A stretch of DNA of 9,151 bases from Candidatus Tharpella sp. (GTDB taxonomy: Bacteria; Desulfobacterota; Anaeroferrophillalia; Anaeroferrophillales; Tharpellaceae): NCBI GenBank assembly GCA_021163565.1, contig JAGGTT010000206.1, forward strand, positions 1-9,151, in the 5' to 3' direction. Below are positions 1 to 6,950 of the stretch, piece after piece. The position numbers were made by a program, and so were the translations under genes. Under the pieces are notes generated by a model that was given only the letters and a program-made list of their open reading frames with translations, searched no databases and was not told the origin of the DNA. The first letter of the stretch is position 1. The number at the start of each line of letters is the position of its first letter.

Positions 1-2
1 AC

Positions 3-452
3 GACAAACAGGTCGGAGCCATGCGCTTTCTTGATATGACCATCTTCAAGTTTATGCTGAGTGCGATTATTGTTGCCTGCATCGGCATCTATATCTTAAA
101 AGATCTCGGCCTGATCCACTTGAGTGTCAAGGGCACCTCGATCGGAGCCCAGCTCATCGGCGGCTCAATTTTCGGTATTGGCTGGGGCCTGTTAGGCTAT
201 TGCCCGGGAACCGCGGTCGGGGCGGTCGGCGAGGGCCGCCTTGATGCTGTGTGGGGAATCTTCGGCATGGTGGCAGGAGCCGCACTCTACGCCGAAAGCT
301 ACTCTTTCATGAAAGCTAAAGTCATCACTTTGGGTAATTACGGAAAGATAACCCTGCCCCAGATCCTGGGGCTCAACCACTGGCTGGTAATTGCCGTATT
401 TGCCGTAATTGTACTGGCCGCATTCGCCCTTTTCGAAAAGAAAAATCTTTAG
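3..452 (+). CDS. YeeE/YedE-family sulfur-compound transporter half, 5'-truncated by the window edge
   Basis: Integral inner-membrane protein of the YeeE/YedE (Sulf_transp) family, whose members move thiosulfate or other reduced sulfur species and in some contexts are linked to selenium. Counting from the ATG at 21, hydrophobic helices lie at about residues 9-27, 42-60, 75-90 and 121-139. The family signature GWGLLGYCPGTAVGA covers residues 54-68, with the conserved pore cysteine at Cys61. The frame is open to the window edge and the codons before the ATG (D-K-Q-V-G-A) continue the family-like sequence before MRF, so the ATG at 21 is probably internal and the true start lies upstream. The length and single signature suggest the short, two-gene form of the family. 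It ends with TAG and converges on the next gene. Family assignment is strong; substrate is inferred. Confidence 0.85.
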   Translation, partial: DKQVGAMRFLDMTIFKFMLSAIIVACIGIYILKDLGLIHLSVKGTSIGAQLIGGSIFGIGWGLLGYCPGTAVGAVGEGRLDAVWGIFGMVAGAALYAESYSFMKAKVITLGNYGKITLPQILGLNHWLVIAVFAVIVLAAFALFEKKNL

Positions 453-750
453 ATGTAGTTCACAGACGCAAATCACTATTTCATTCGCCACCGGGAAGAA
501 GCCTACCGACGGCATTGGAGGGCGAACTCGGCATTGCCTGGATCAACCCACCCCGGCCCGCATCCTTAACCTCATCCGACACACAGAACCCCGCAATAGG
601 AAATGGGGGTACCACCAAAAAGTTACTTATGGAATAGAGCTGCCAGAGCTGATAGTATGCTTCAACCACAGCTCGCAAAGGCAGACCTTAGATTATCTTT
701 GCGTTCAGCCAGATGAGGTTCGGAACATTTACCTAAACGAACTATGATGC
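453..750. other. Intergenic stretch without a supported gene
   Basis: These 298 bases separate the convergent YeeE/YedE and MopE-like genes. Short open frames exist on both strands (for example 678-481 minus, TTG start), but none has a ribosome binding site, a recognisable domain or a convincing start. I see no strong stem followed by a T run, so no intrinsic terminator is called for either neighbour. The left half is visibly richer in G+C than the AT-rich gene to its right, so a change of composition falls here. It may be decayed coding or mobile-element sequence, but I cannot identify a source. Confidence 0.5.
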
Positions 751-2079
751 TTAAACGATTCGCAGAGAAGCTCTACCTTGAAGAGGTTGGCTTAAACAAA
801 AGATATCCACTGTCAATGACCAGCATTCTGGCAGCCAGCATCCGAATTGTAGTCTTTCTGTTCTCGTTAGAGAAGTTGTACCCTCAATGACAATTTTATT
901 AACGATCACAGTTCCTGCAGTGATTGTTAGAGATCCCCCAACGATCGATTGGCCTTCTGCATTATCACTGTAGTCATTATTCCAACCACCAGATAGAGTA
1001 ACTTTTATGGGTTCACTGAATGTTAAATCTTCTAGATAGAAGCCTGCGCAAACTTTTATCTCTCCGGCGGCCCAAGATGCAAGATAGCCTCCATTTACAG
1101 TTTCGTAACAAGGATAATTTTCACCGCAATTGCCATCTCTACAAACATAGATGACATTATCTCCACACCCTTCATCCGTCACTCCATCACAGTTATTGTC
1201 GATACCGTCACCACAGATCTCATCTGCTCCGGGATTGATACTGGTATCATTATCATTACAATCGCCATCGGCAATCGTATAACCATCACCATCCTGATCA
1301 ACCGGCAACCCCGGGGTGCCAGGAAAGAATCGAACTGCCAGGTATTTATTCGATTGAGTACTGCTTAATCCACGATATCTTAAGCCGGTTGAGCCGTTTT
1401 TATTTTCGATACCGACAAAAGTGGCATTGGCCGGAGCAATCGTTCCATTCCGATAATTAAATATGATGCTGTTATCTTTCTCATAGAGGATTATTTGAAA
1501 ATGGCTTACTCCTGAATCACTATACAAATTTGCAATTTGATAATATTCAATAATCAAGCGCCGATCTGGTTCGACCCCACGGGTCAAAAATCGAATACCG
1601 CGGTGTCAGGCGTAGGTGTCATTCCAACTCCAAAACGGAGCGATAATATTATTTGGCTCAGATTTTGCCGGAATCCGGCTGCCATCATAAACATAATTCT
1701 TGCCGCTGTTCAAGGAAAAAGTTACGTAGCCATTGCCGGCCAGACGCACATGACTATAGGTATTGCCATAAAAATCGAATTTAAAACCGATCGGAATAGG
1801 CATACCCATACTATTCGGAAGATCCTTATCAAGCTCACCGGTACTTGCCCTTACATAGTTATCGCCACCTTTATAGTTATCTTGATAATCAATACCCGTT
1901 TTTTCAATATTTTCCCAGACATACTGAGGTCCACCGACCTCGTTACTATCCCGATAGCTATAACCGAAAGCATCAGGACCGCCCTGTAACGCCTCAGATA
2001 TCGACGGCAACAGGCCGGAAAAAATCAGAGTCAGCACGATTAACAGCAATGCTGCCCGACTTCTTAAACAAACAATCAT
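751..2079 (-). CDS. Exported beta-sandwich protein with MopE-like metal-binding motif, interrupted by an in-frame TGA
   Basis: One gene in one frame: the part before the TGA (2079-1609) and the part after it (1605-751) are separated only by the TGA at 1608-1606, codon 158 of 442. ATG at 2079 is preceded by AAGGAG with 6-nt spacing. Residues 1-30 are a signal peptide (cleavage near SEA). Residues 31 to about 250 resemble the secreted domain with GGPDAFGY, GFKFDFYGN, NNIIAPFW and PDRRLIIEYY blocks; these blocks run across the TGA, so both halves belong to one domain. Residues 261-305 are a DxDGDG calcium-type loop plus the Cys-rich MopE-type motif (GDCNDND, NPGADEICGDGIDNNCDG). More cysteines follow. 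The last 38 residues (from 405) look unlike the rest and may be out of the ancestral frame. It is either a recent pseudogene, a recoded selenoprotein, or a sequencing error. Role is unknown, probably surface or periplasmic. Confidence 0.7.
1570..1608 (-). promoter_or_regulatory. In-frame TGA with a downstream hairpin, possible SECIS (weak)
   Basis: Starting 20 nt after the TGA at 1608-1606, the minus strand can fold GACCC-GUG-GGGUC (five base pairs, loop GUG). An alternative outer stem UUCGA/UCGAA surrounds CCC/GGG. Bacterial SECIS elements place an apical loop beginning with G some 16-37 nt after the UGA, and this loop starts 25 nt after it. A hairpin of this size can arise by chance, and I cannot say whether relatives carry Cys at codon 158, so this is only a candidate. 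Confidence 0.25.
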
Positions 2080-2104
2080 AAATTACTCCTTTTTTACTTG
2101 CAAA

Positions 2105-2120
2105 TATTAGATATCTAATA
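2105..2120. promoter_or_regulatory. 16-bp perfect palindrome upstream of the MopE-like gene
   Basis: TATTAGATATCTAATA is its own reverse complement and lies 26-41 nt upstream of the ATG at 2079, between that gene's ribosome binding site and the mobile element at 2131-2260. The position fits a dimeric-repressor operator overlapping a promoter, although AT-rich DNA produces such palindromes readily and I cannot name a regulator or a clear -35/-10 pair. Confidence 0.35.
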
Positions 2121-2130
2121 ATGAATTAAA

Positions 2131-2260
2131 GTAGCTATTCAGCTAAGCCGCGAATTCAGGGTACACAATCCCGATTTCCTGCGGAGAATCGGGTTATGTC
2201 CCCAGAATTCGCTGAGACTCATCAATATATTGTGATTTTCTACCCATGCTGAATAGTTAC
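2131..2260. mobile_element. 130-bp miniature inverted-repeat element (MITE), IS66-like ends
   Basis: The left end GTAGCTATTCAGC (2131-2143) and right end GCTGAATAGTTAC (2248-2260) are inverted copies matching at 12 of 13 positions. The flanking 8-mers GAATTAAA (2123-2130) and AAATTAAA (2261-2268) match at 7 of 8, as expected for an 8-bp target duplication. Ends beginning GTAA/GTAG and 8-bp duplications are characters of IS66-family insertion sequences, so this is probably a non-autonomous derivative mobilised by an IS66-type transposase. No open frame lies inside. It sits between the 237-aa protein gene and the MopE-like gene and may have supplied or disturbed that gene's promoter. Confidence 0.6.
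2150..2212. repeat. 63-bp imperfect palindrome with GCGAATTC ends
   Basis: The arms start GCGAATTC at 2150 and end GAATTCGC at 2212. Inner blocks pair as CAGGGtACA/TGTcCCCaG and CCCGATT/AATCGGG around a small TCC-TGC-GGA tip, so either strand could fold into a long hairpin. The layout (GAATTC, then GGGGACA-like, then a second stem) recalls the palindromic repeats associated with IS200-like Y1 (REP-associated) transposases. It lies wholly within the 130-bp element. No T run follows on either side, so it is not a classical terminator, but it could still attenuate transcription leaving the upstream operon. Confidence 0.5.
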
Positions 2261-2333
2261 AAATTAAATAGAGATCATACAATTACTTGAAAAACACGCA
2301 TTATTTATGCCAAAAAGTAACCGCTGTGACCAT

Positions 2334-3047
2334 CTATTGCCGCTGACAACGCCAGGAGCGGCGACCGGCTTTCTCTTCGTATAACCAGAAACTATCACCA
2401 ACCGCCCAGAGCTGCCGCATTAACGGGCTTAACTCGGCTTCAGTTCTCATGAGTTTACTCACAGTCACCAGCCGGAGCGTCTTACCTTGAACCAGACCTT
2501 GATTATCACTCCCGATCATACCGGCAGCCAGAGCTTCAGAGTAACTCACGCTCTCCTCGGTGACCAGAATACGGGAGGAAAAAACTGTAGTCCCGATTTG
2601 CTCCTTAATTAAATATTCATCCGCCTTTTTCCGGGCGGCAAAGGGTTGTTCCCGATTAAGACAGTCACCGGGAATCAAGGATTGATTCATGATTGCAAGA
2701 GCCGTAACATCATAAATCCGGGCATCAACAATCTCTTCACCCCGGCGCTGACGATAACAATCGGCCTGCGCTAGAGCATCGTTCAGGTCATAATAGAGCT
2801 CGGCCCGGCTCTGCACCCGGCCCTCTAAATCGGTTACCACCACCCGGGCTTCACCGTTTACTAAAATCTGCCGTTCAAACTGCCACCAGATGGTCGATTT
2901 CTCTTTTCCTGGAATCGGGCTCTGATATTCGGAGCGGACAACCCATGTCTGATTTTTCTCCGCCGCGGCCAGGCTGGCTGAACCTGTAATTCCGACCAAT
3001 AGAAGCAGGCTTAATAAAATTTGCCACCATATTATTTTACGTCTCAA
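2334..3047 (-). CDS. Exported protein of unknown function, 237 aa, last gene of the operon
   Basis: I do not recognise a family. Residues 1-29 form a signal peptide (R-R-K, then a long hydrophobic run, cleavage near SLAAA), so the product is exported. The mature part is a mixed alpha/beta-looking sequence with three cysteines (DCYRQ, GDCLN and WRCQ near the C-terminus). The start is TTG at 3047, directly after the TAG of the cytochrome gene (3050-3048), with no spacer. An AGGGG sits six bases before the TTG inside the cytochrome's last codons, and no ATG is available nearby in frame. This arrangement implies translational coupling to the cytochrome, so the product may assist or accompany it. 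It ends with TAG. Coding status is well supported; function is open. Confidence 0.75.
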   Translation of the reverse strand: MRRKIIWWQILLSLLLLVGITGSASLAAAEKNQTWVVRSEYQSPIPGKEKSTIWWQFERQILVNGEARVVVTDLEGRVQSRAELYYDLNDALAQADCYRQRRGEEIVDARIYDVTALAIMNQSLIPGDCLNREQPFAARKKADEYLIKEQIGTTVFSSRILVTEESVSYSEALAAGMIGSDNQGLVQGKTLRLVTVSKLMRTEAELSPLMRQLWAVGDSFWLYEEKAGRRSWRCQRQ

Positions 3048-4439
3048 CTATTTCCCCTTTTTCTCGCTATGCTCAATCAACCTAAATTTCTTCTGGAAAT
3101 TAAAATCGGGATCCGTATTCTCAGTATGGCAGACCAGACAGCCCTTTTCACCCGCTGTTCTCATCCTGTTCTGCCGCGGTTTCTGGGCATGGTTGGCACC
3201 GGGACCATGACAGGCCTCACATTGAACATTGGTCATCCAGGGGGTTTCAACCAGAGAACTAAATCCTCCCACTTCAGTTACTATTTTATCCATGTTGGTT
3301 GCCGCTTTAATCGGCATCCCGGTAACATGGCATTTAACGCATTCAGGATCATCCTCCCGACCTTTCTTTAACAATATCTGCATGGCGTCCGCATGCCGGG
3401 TTTTCTGCCATTTTTTAGAACTCACCGGGTGACAACTTTCACAGGCGCGATTCCCGAGATAGAGATTAGATGGGTTTTCCCGCATAACCTCATGCATTTT
3501 CCGTATGGCTTTCTTCTCGCGCTGCTCCCGGCTATACTTGATTTTATCCTTGTTATAGGACGCCACAATGGCTTTAATCTCCGGATCCTCTTTAACTGTT
3601 TTTGCTGACGCCCGCATCAGTACCGGCTTATTCAAGGTTTTTACTGCACCCGGACGATATTCAAGATAATTGACATACTGACCCATCCGGTTGTTGCAGA
3701 TTAACGGGACAACCCCTTGTCGATCGAGATTGTTACTGATCGATCGCGTGAGCCCGTCAACCGCAAGATCGATCCCCGGACAACCGTTTATTATCTCGGA
3801 GATACGTTCACCCAGGGCCTGGACAATGACGATAAAATAGTCATGATCAATCTTTTTCTGTAAACGCTTAAGGGCGGTCACCGGATCAATGACTTCTCGG
3901 TCATATTCGAGATAATATTTTTCCATGAGCTCAGGGTCTATGACCGAGGTTATGAGAATCTTTTCCCCGCCTTTGTTAAGGCGAACATAGGGCAGAAACC
4001 CCGGAAGATTGGCGGAGACAACATTGATCGGGCTATGATCAATCAGTTTAAGCAGGTTCTCCCGACCCAGGGTCAGATCCTGGGGACCGACGCCCATCAC
4101 CTCAATCCCGCTCAAAGCCAGAATTTTCATTATATATTTTGAAGCAATATGATTAAAGGGAACATTGCGGTCAATAAAATTACCCGCATCCAGGATCAAG
4201 AATTGATCTTTAGCCAGTCCTTTGGTTGCTTCATCAATCAGGGTCTTGCGTCGCGAGAGACCTCCCGCCTGTTTCCCGTGTCAACCACAAGGTTCGATAT
4301 TACCGGTTAAGCCGCCGCTGTAAATAATGCGTAAAAAATCATTTCCGGTATCTACAACCGGCGTGGCTCCGGCGAACATCGCGCCAGAAAACATCAAGAT
4401 TACGATAATCGCAGATCTAAGCAAAAAATTTGATCTCAT
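3048..4439 (-). CDS. Exported tetrahaem cytochrome c with N-terminal metallophosphoesterase-like domain; predicted selenoprotein (Sec53)
   Basis: Reading from ATG 4439 gives 463 residues if TGA at 4283-4281 (codon 53) is selenocysteine. Residues 1-25 are a signal peptide. Residues 36-60 read RIIYSGGLTGNIEPCG-U-HGKQAGGL; in related proteins recalled from memory this motif is E-P-C-G-C, so Sec replaces the second Cys of a C-x-C pair. LILDAGNFID (about 80-90) and VMGVGPQDLTLG (about 114-125) fit the UshA/calcineurin-like domain. Four CxxCH sites follow at 333-337 (CESCH), 367-371 (CVKCH), 407-411 (CEACH) and 434-438 (CLVCH), with a KTRHADAM block and CEACHGPG typical of cytochrome c554-like domains. 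A caller stopping at TGA would start at TTG 4199 and lose the export signal. The gene lies 39 nt after the 823-aa protein gene and abuts the next. It is probably a periplasmic or surface electron carrier; substrate unknown. Confidence 0.85.
4253..4283 (-). promoter_or_regulatory. Predicted bacterial SECIS element (UGA plus hairpin)
   Basis: After UGA (4283-4281) come 12 nt, then a stem GCGGGA/UCUCGC (4268-4263 with 4258-4253, one G-U pair) closing a GGUC loop (4262-4259). In E. coli fdhF the UGA is also followed by CAC-GG and the SECIS loop GGU is the eighth codon counting UGA as the first; here GGU is likewise the eighth codon. Loop distance (18 nt after UGA), the GG at the loop start and stem strength all fit SelB-dependent elements. 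An outer helix could also form but is less clear. Confidence 0.75.
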
Positions 4440-4478
4440 AATATACATCCATAAAATATTAGTTAATAAATTCAGGCT

Positions 4479-6950
4479 CTACCAGTTATGCACAGCCAGA
4501 AATGTAACTCCGTTAATACCGCCATAAAAAGCCTGAGCCTTGATTGCGGCAGAACCTGCACCATCAAGGCGTAACTGGGCCAGATCCTCGGGCTTAACCG
4601 AACTGAAAGCGGCCGCGACACTGGTACTGAATTTGGCATAAGGGCCAAGTTCAACCGGCAAACGCTGCAGTTCTTCACCTTCCGCATTCAGGGCCGTAAT
4701 TTCAACACTGACTGCTGCGGCCTGATGATTTAATAAAACAATCCCGGTCCACCAGCCATCACTAATCGCTATCTGGGCAAGCTTGTGCAATTTCCCCGCC
4801 TCGACCTCCGCTGCCAGGGGAATCGAAGCTCCAGCATCATTCTGATAGAGATAGCGGAGATAGGCGGCAGAATCGCGATCCCCATCAATCCGGATCCAGG
4901 CCTTATCCATCTCCTCCTGAGAAAGGCCAAAAAGAGAACCTTCGATCGCCATCTCATGTTTGGCAAAAGGGTCAATCTCGAGTGGGTACGGCATGCCCAA
5001 TTGATCCCCATCAACAAATGGAGTAAGTAACAAATTTAATGATTCAGGATTCGGGTTACAGACCCCCAGAAGAGTCTGCCAGCCGAAGCTTGTGACCAGG
5101 TGCGCGGCAATCAGGTTCCGGCCGGATTTCAGCAGCGGCAGCTGATCCATGCGCTTAAAACCCTCTCGCAAGTCAACACCACCACTGAATTGAGCCGTTC
5201 CCGATCCTTCAACCAGACCCCAGCCATCAACCCCGCGTTGTCCGGGATAGTTGCCACGATTGTAGGCAACGGTCGTTTTCGGTGCCAGTTCCACGTCAGC
5301 CGGCGGCAATGGTGTACCATCCTGTTTAAAATAGGAGATTGTCGCTTTAACCGGGTTGATATTTGCATTGGCAAGATGAAAATTGGCAGACTTATGCATA
5401 TCCCAGGCACTAGTAAGCCAGGGGATAACCAGTTTACTGCCGCTAACTTCATACGATTGCGGCGGCCCCCACAGGGTACGACCGTCTCCGGCGAGGAGCA
5501 TTCCCTGAAAGGGAGTGCTTGATAGCAGCTTGAAACCGATCGGTTTGCCGTTACCGCTGAAATAATCTTCGGTCAGATTGTTTTCAAGAACACTGAGCCA
5601 GTGCCCCCCCGGGTTCAGGTCGGCGCCACTGACCTGGCCGCTACCCACAGGCAAACCCTGATCACCGGCAATCTCGAGCCAGAACCGGGCACCGGCGGTT
5701 TCATTTAAGCCAGCAGCGGCGCAGCCAAGCCAGAAATTTTCCGGAGGAAATCCGTAAAACCAACTCTGGTATTGAGCCTCAATTTCGACATAGAGATGAA
5801 TACAGACCCCGGCACTGTTATTCTCTCCCGGCAAAAACGTAAGCTGGAATGCATCGGTTCCAGTTTCTGAAATCAACGATAAAGGTTGTAATTCATTCCC
5901 CAATTCAACGGCGGCAACTGTTTCCTGATTGCGCTCCAGTCGATAGCGAGCCGTGTTACCCTTAACACTCTGGGGATCCAGAGCGATGTGACAGGTAATA
6001 TTCTCACCCATCCGGGGAGTAATCTTAAAACTGTCATCCTCTCCGGGATAAACCATCAGGAGATGATGGCCGGGAACCAGCTCTTGACCCTCAAGCTCAT
6101 CATCGATGGTCTGCGCCATCTCTCTGACTGTTTCATAGTCGATAAAGAGTTCATCCTGATTGATACCCACCGGCACCCAGACCCACTGGGGATGGTTCTC
6201 CACGGATTCCGCCAGCCAATCTCCCCCGGTAATGCTACCTTCAGCATCCTTATAGAGCCGGTATCTATAGGTTTCAGTGCGCATCAGGCTGCCTTGATAA
6301 TCGGGGTCAACAAAATCGGTCGGATATTCGATTTTACAGACGACATAGTCACTTTCCAGCCCGGATGAAATAGTCATATCATAACTATAGATGGGATAGG
6401 ACCAGAAAGATCCAGAGGAATCCAGGTCCGAGCCGATACATTCACCCTGCTCCCCGATATATTTCAGGAGATAGCGATGAAAGTACTCCGGATTATTGCT
6501 GCAATCTTTATAATTAATCTCATCCTTGAAGTGACAGGCGGTGAGTAACCCTTTCTTATCGCCGACATTGAGGAAAACACCATTGGCACTGGCACCCAGG
6601 ATGGGGCCGCTCTCCAGGATCGCGGCATTAACCCAGCCGTCGCACATTCCTTCCCAGCCTTCAGCATTGGGGTCATACCACTCCTGTAAACCTTTATTAT
6701 AGGCCGGCCCCGGACGCCGGCCGGTGACATAGAGATCATATTTTTCCGCCGGTGCAGGCTTGCCATTATAACCTAAGACAAGTTCACCGTGGCTTTTTGG
6801 CCACCACCAACCGGACCAGGGCTTAAAATCAGCTTCGGCCTTGAGTTCCTGAGCCAGAACCAACCGGGGCGCCAAGCACAATAGAGATACAGCAACAATT
6901 ATTAGCGACAAGATGGCTAACAGGCATCTATTTTTTCTGGTCAACAGCAT
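4479..6950 (-). CDS. Large exported protein: transglutaminase-elicitor-like N-terminus plus three C-terminal repeat domains
   Basis: An 823-aa exported protein with a signal peptide at 1-33 (cleavage after LVLA). Residues 44-190 resemble the GP42 transglutaminase-elicitor fold: PWSGWWWP (44-51), PAEKYD (67-72), WEGMCDGW (99-106, putative nucleophile Cys103), a block K-G-L-L-T-A (133-138), FHRYLLKYIG (157-166, putative His158) and WSYPIYSY (183-190). That assignment is from motif memory and is moderate. The middle (about 200-500) is unassigned. Three tandem units of about 105 residues follow at roughly 506-611, 612-719 and 720-823, each with an aromatic W/H-x-V/L-T-S or D-G-W-W opening, a Np/N-x-x-P strand, a D/E-G turn and an L-x-P-x-A/T segment. 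ATG 6950 overlaps the lipoprotein gene by 23 nt with only a weak ribosome site, so translation is probably coupled. Possible role: cross-linking or binding at the cell surface. Confidence 0.8.
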   Translation of the reverse strand: MLLTRKNRCLLAILSLIIVAVSLLCLAPRLVLAQELKAEADFKPWSGWWWPKSHGELVLGYNGKPAPAEKYDLYVTGRRPGPAYNKGLQEWYDPNAEGWEGMCDGWVNAAILESGPILGASANGVFLNVGDKKGLLTACHFKDEINYKDCSNNPEYFHRYLLKYIGEQGECIGSDLDSSGSFWSYPIYSYDMTISSGLESDYVVCKIEYPTDFVDPDYQGSLMRTETYRYRLYKDAEGSITGGDWLAESVENHPQWVWVPVGINQDELFIDYETVREMAQTIDDELEGQELVPGHHLLMVYPGEDDSFKITPRMGENITCHIALDPQSVKGNTARYRLERNQETVAAVELGNELQPLSLISETGTDAFQLTFLPGENNSAGVCIHLYVEIEAQYQSWFYGFPPENFWLGCAAAGLNETAGARFWLEIAGDQGLPVGSGQVSGADLNPGGHWLSVLENNLTEDYFSGNGKPIGFKLLSSTPFQGMLLAGDGRTLWGPPQSYEVSGSKLVIPWLTSAWDMHKSANFHLANANINPVKATISYFKQDGTPLPPADVELAPKTTVAYNRGNYPGQRGVDGWGLVEGSGTAQFSGGVDLREGFKRMDQLPLLKSGRNLIAAHLVTSFGWQTLLGVCNPNPESLNLLLTPFVDGDQLGMPYPLEIDPFAKHEMAIEGSLFGLSQEEMDKAWIRIDGDRDSAAYLRYLYQNDAGASIPLAAEVEAGKLHKLAQIAISDGWWTGIVLLNHQAAAVSVEITALNAEGEELQRLPVELGPYAKFSTSVAAAFSSVKPEDLAQLRLDGAGSAAIKAQAFYGGINGVTFLAVHNW

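Noticed and set aside
481..678. Small minus-strand open frame in the 453-750 gap
   Set aside because: It has a TTG start without a ribosome site and no recognisable family.
409..747. Plus-strand open frame of 112 codons overlapping the end of the YeeE/YedE gene
   Set aside because: Its start lies inside the transporter gene and its translation has no domain-like pattern.
751..1587. MopE-like part as a separate gene starting at TTG 1587
   Set aside because: No ribosome site precedes it, it lacks an export signal, and its N-terminus completes the domain begun in the upstream half in the same frame.
2298..2310. GCATTATTTATGC as terminator of the four-gene operon
   Set aside because: The stem has only four AT-leaning pairs. 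A short T run follows on the minus strand, but the fold is too weak to call.
3048..4199. Cytochrome gene starting at TTG 4199
   Set aside because: This start lacks a signal peptide although CxxCH haem sites need export, and the same frame continues upstream through one TGA to a proper signal peptide and ATG at 4439.
4281..4283. TGA read as Trp or Gly under an alternative genetic code
   Set aside because: Trp and Gly are coded by standard codons throughout, and only two internal TGAs occur in the window, far too few for a reassigned codon.
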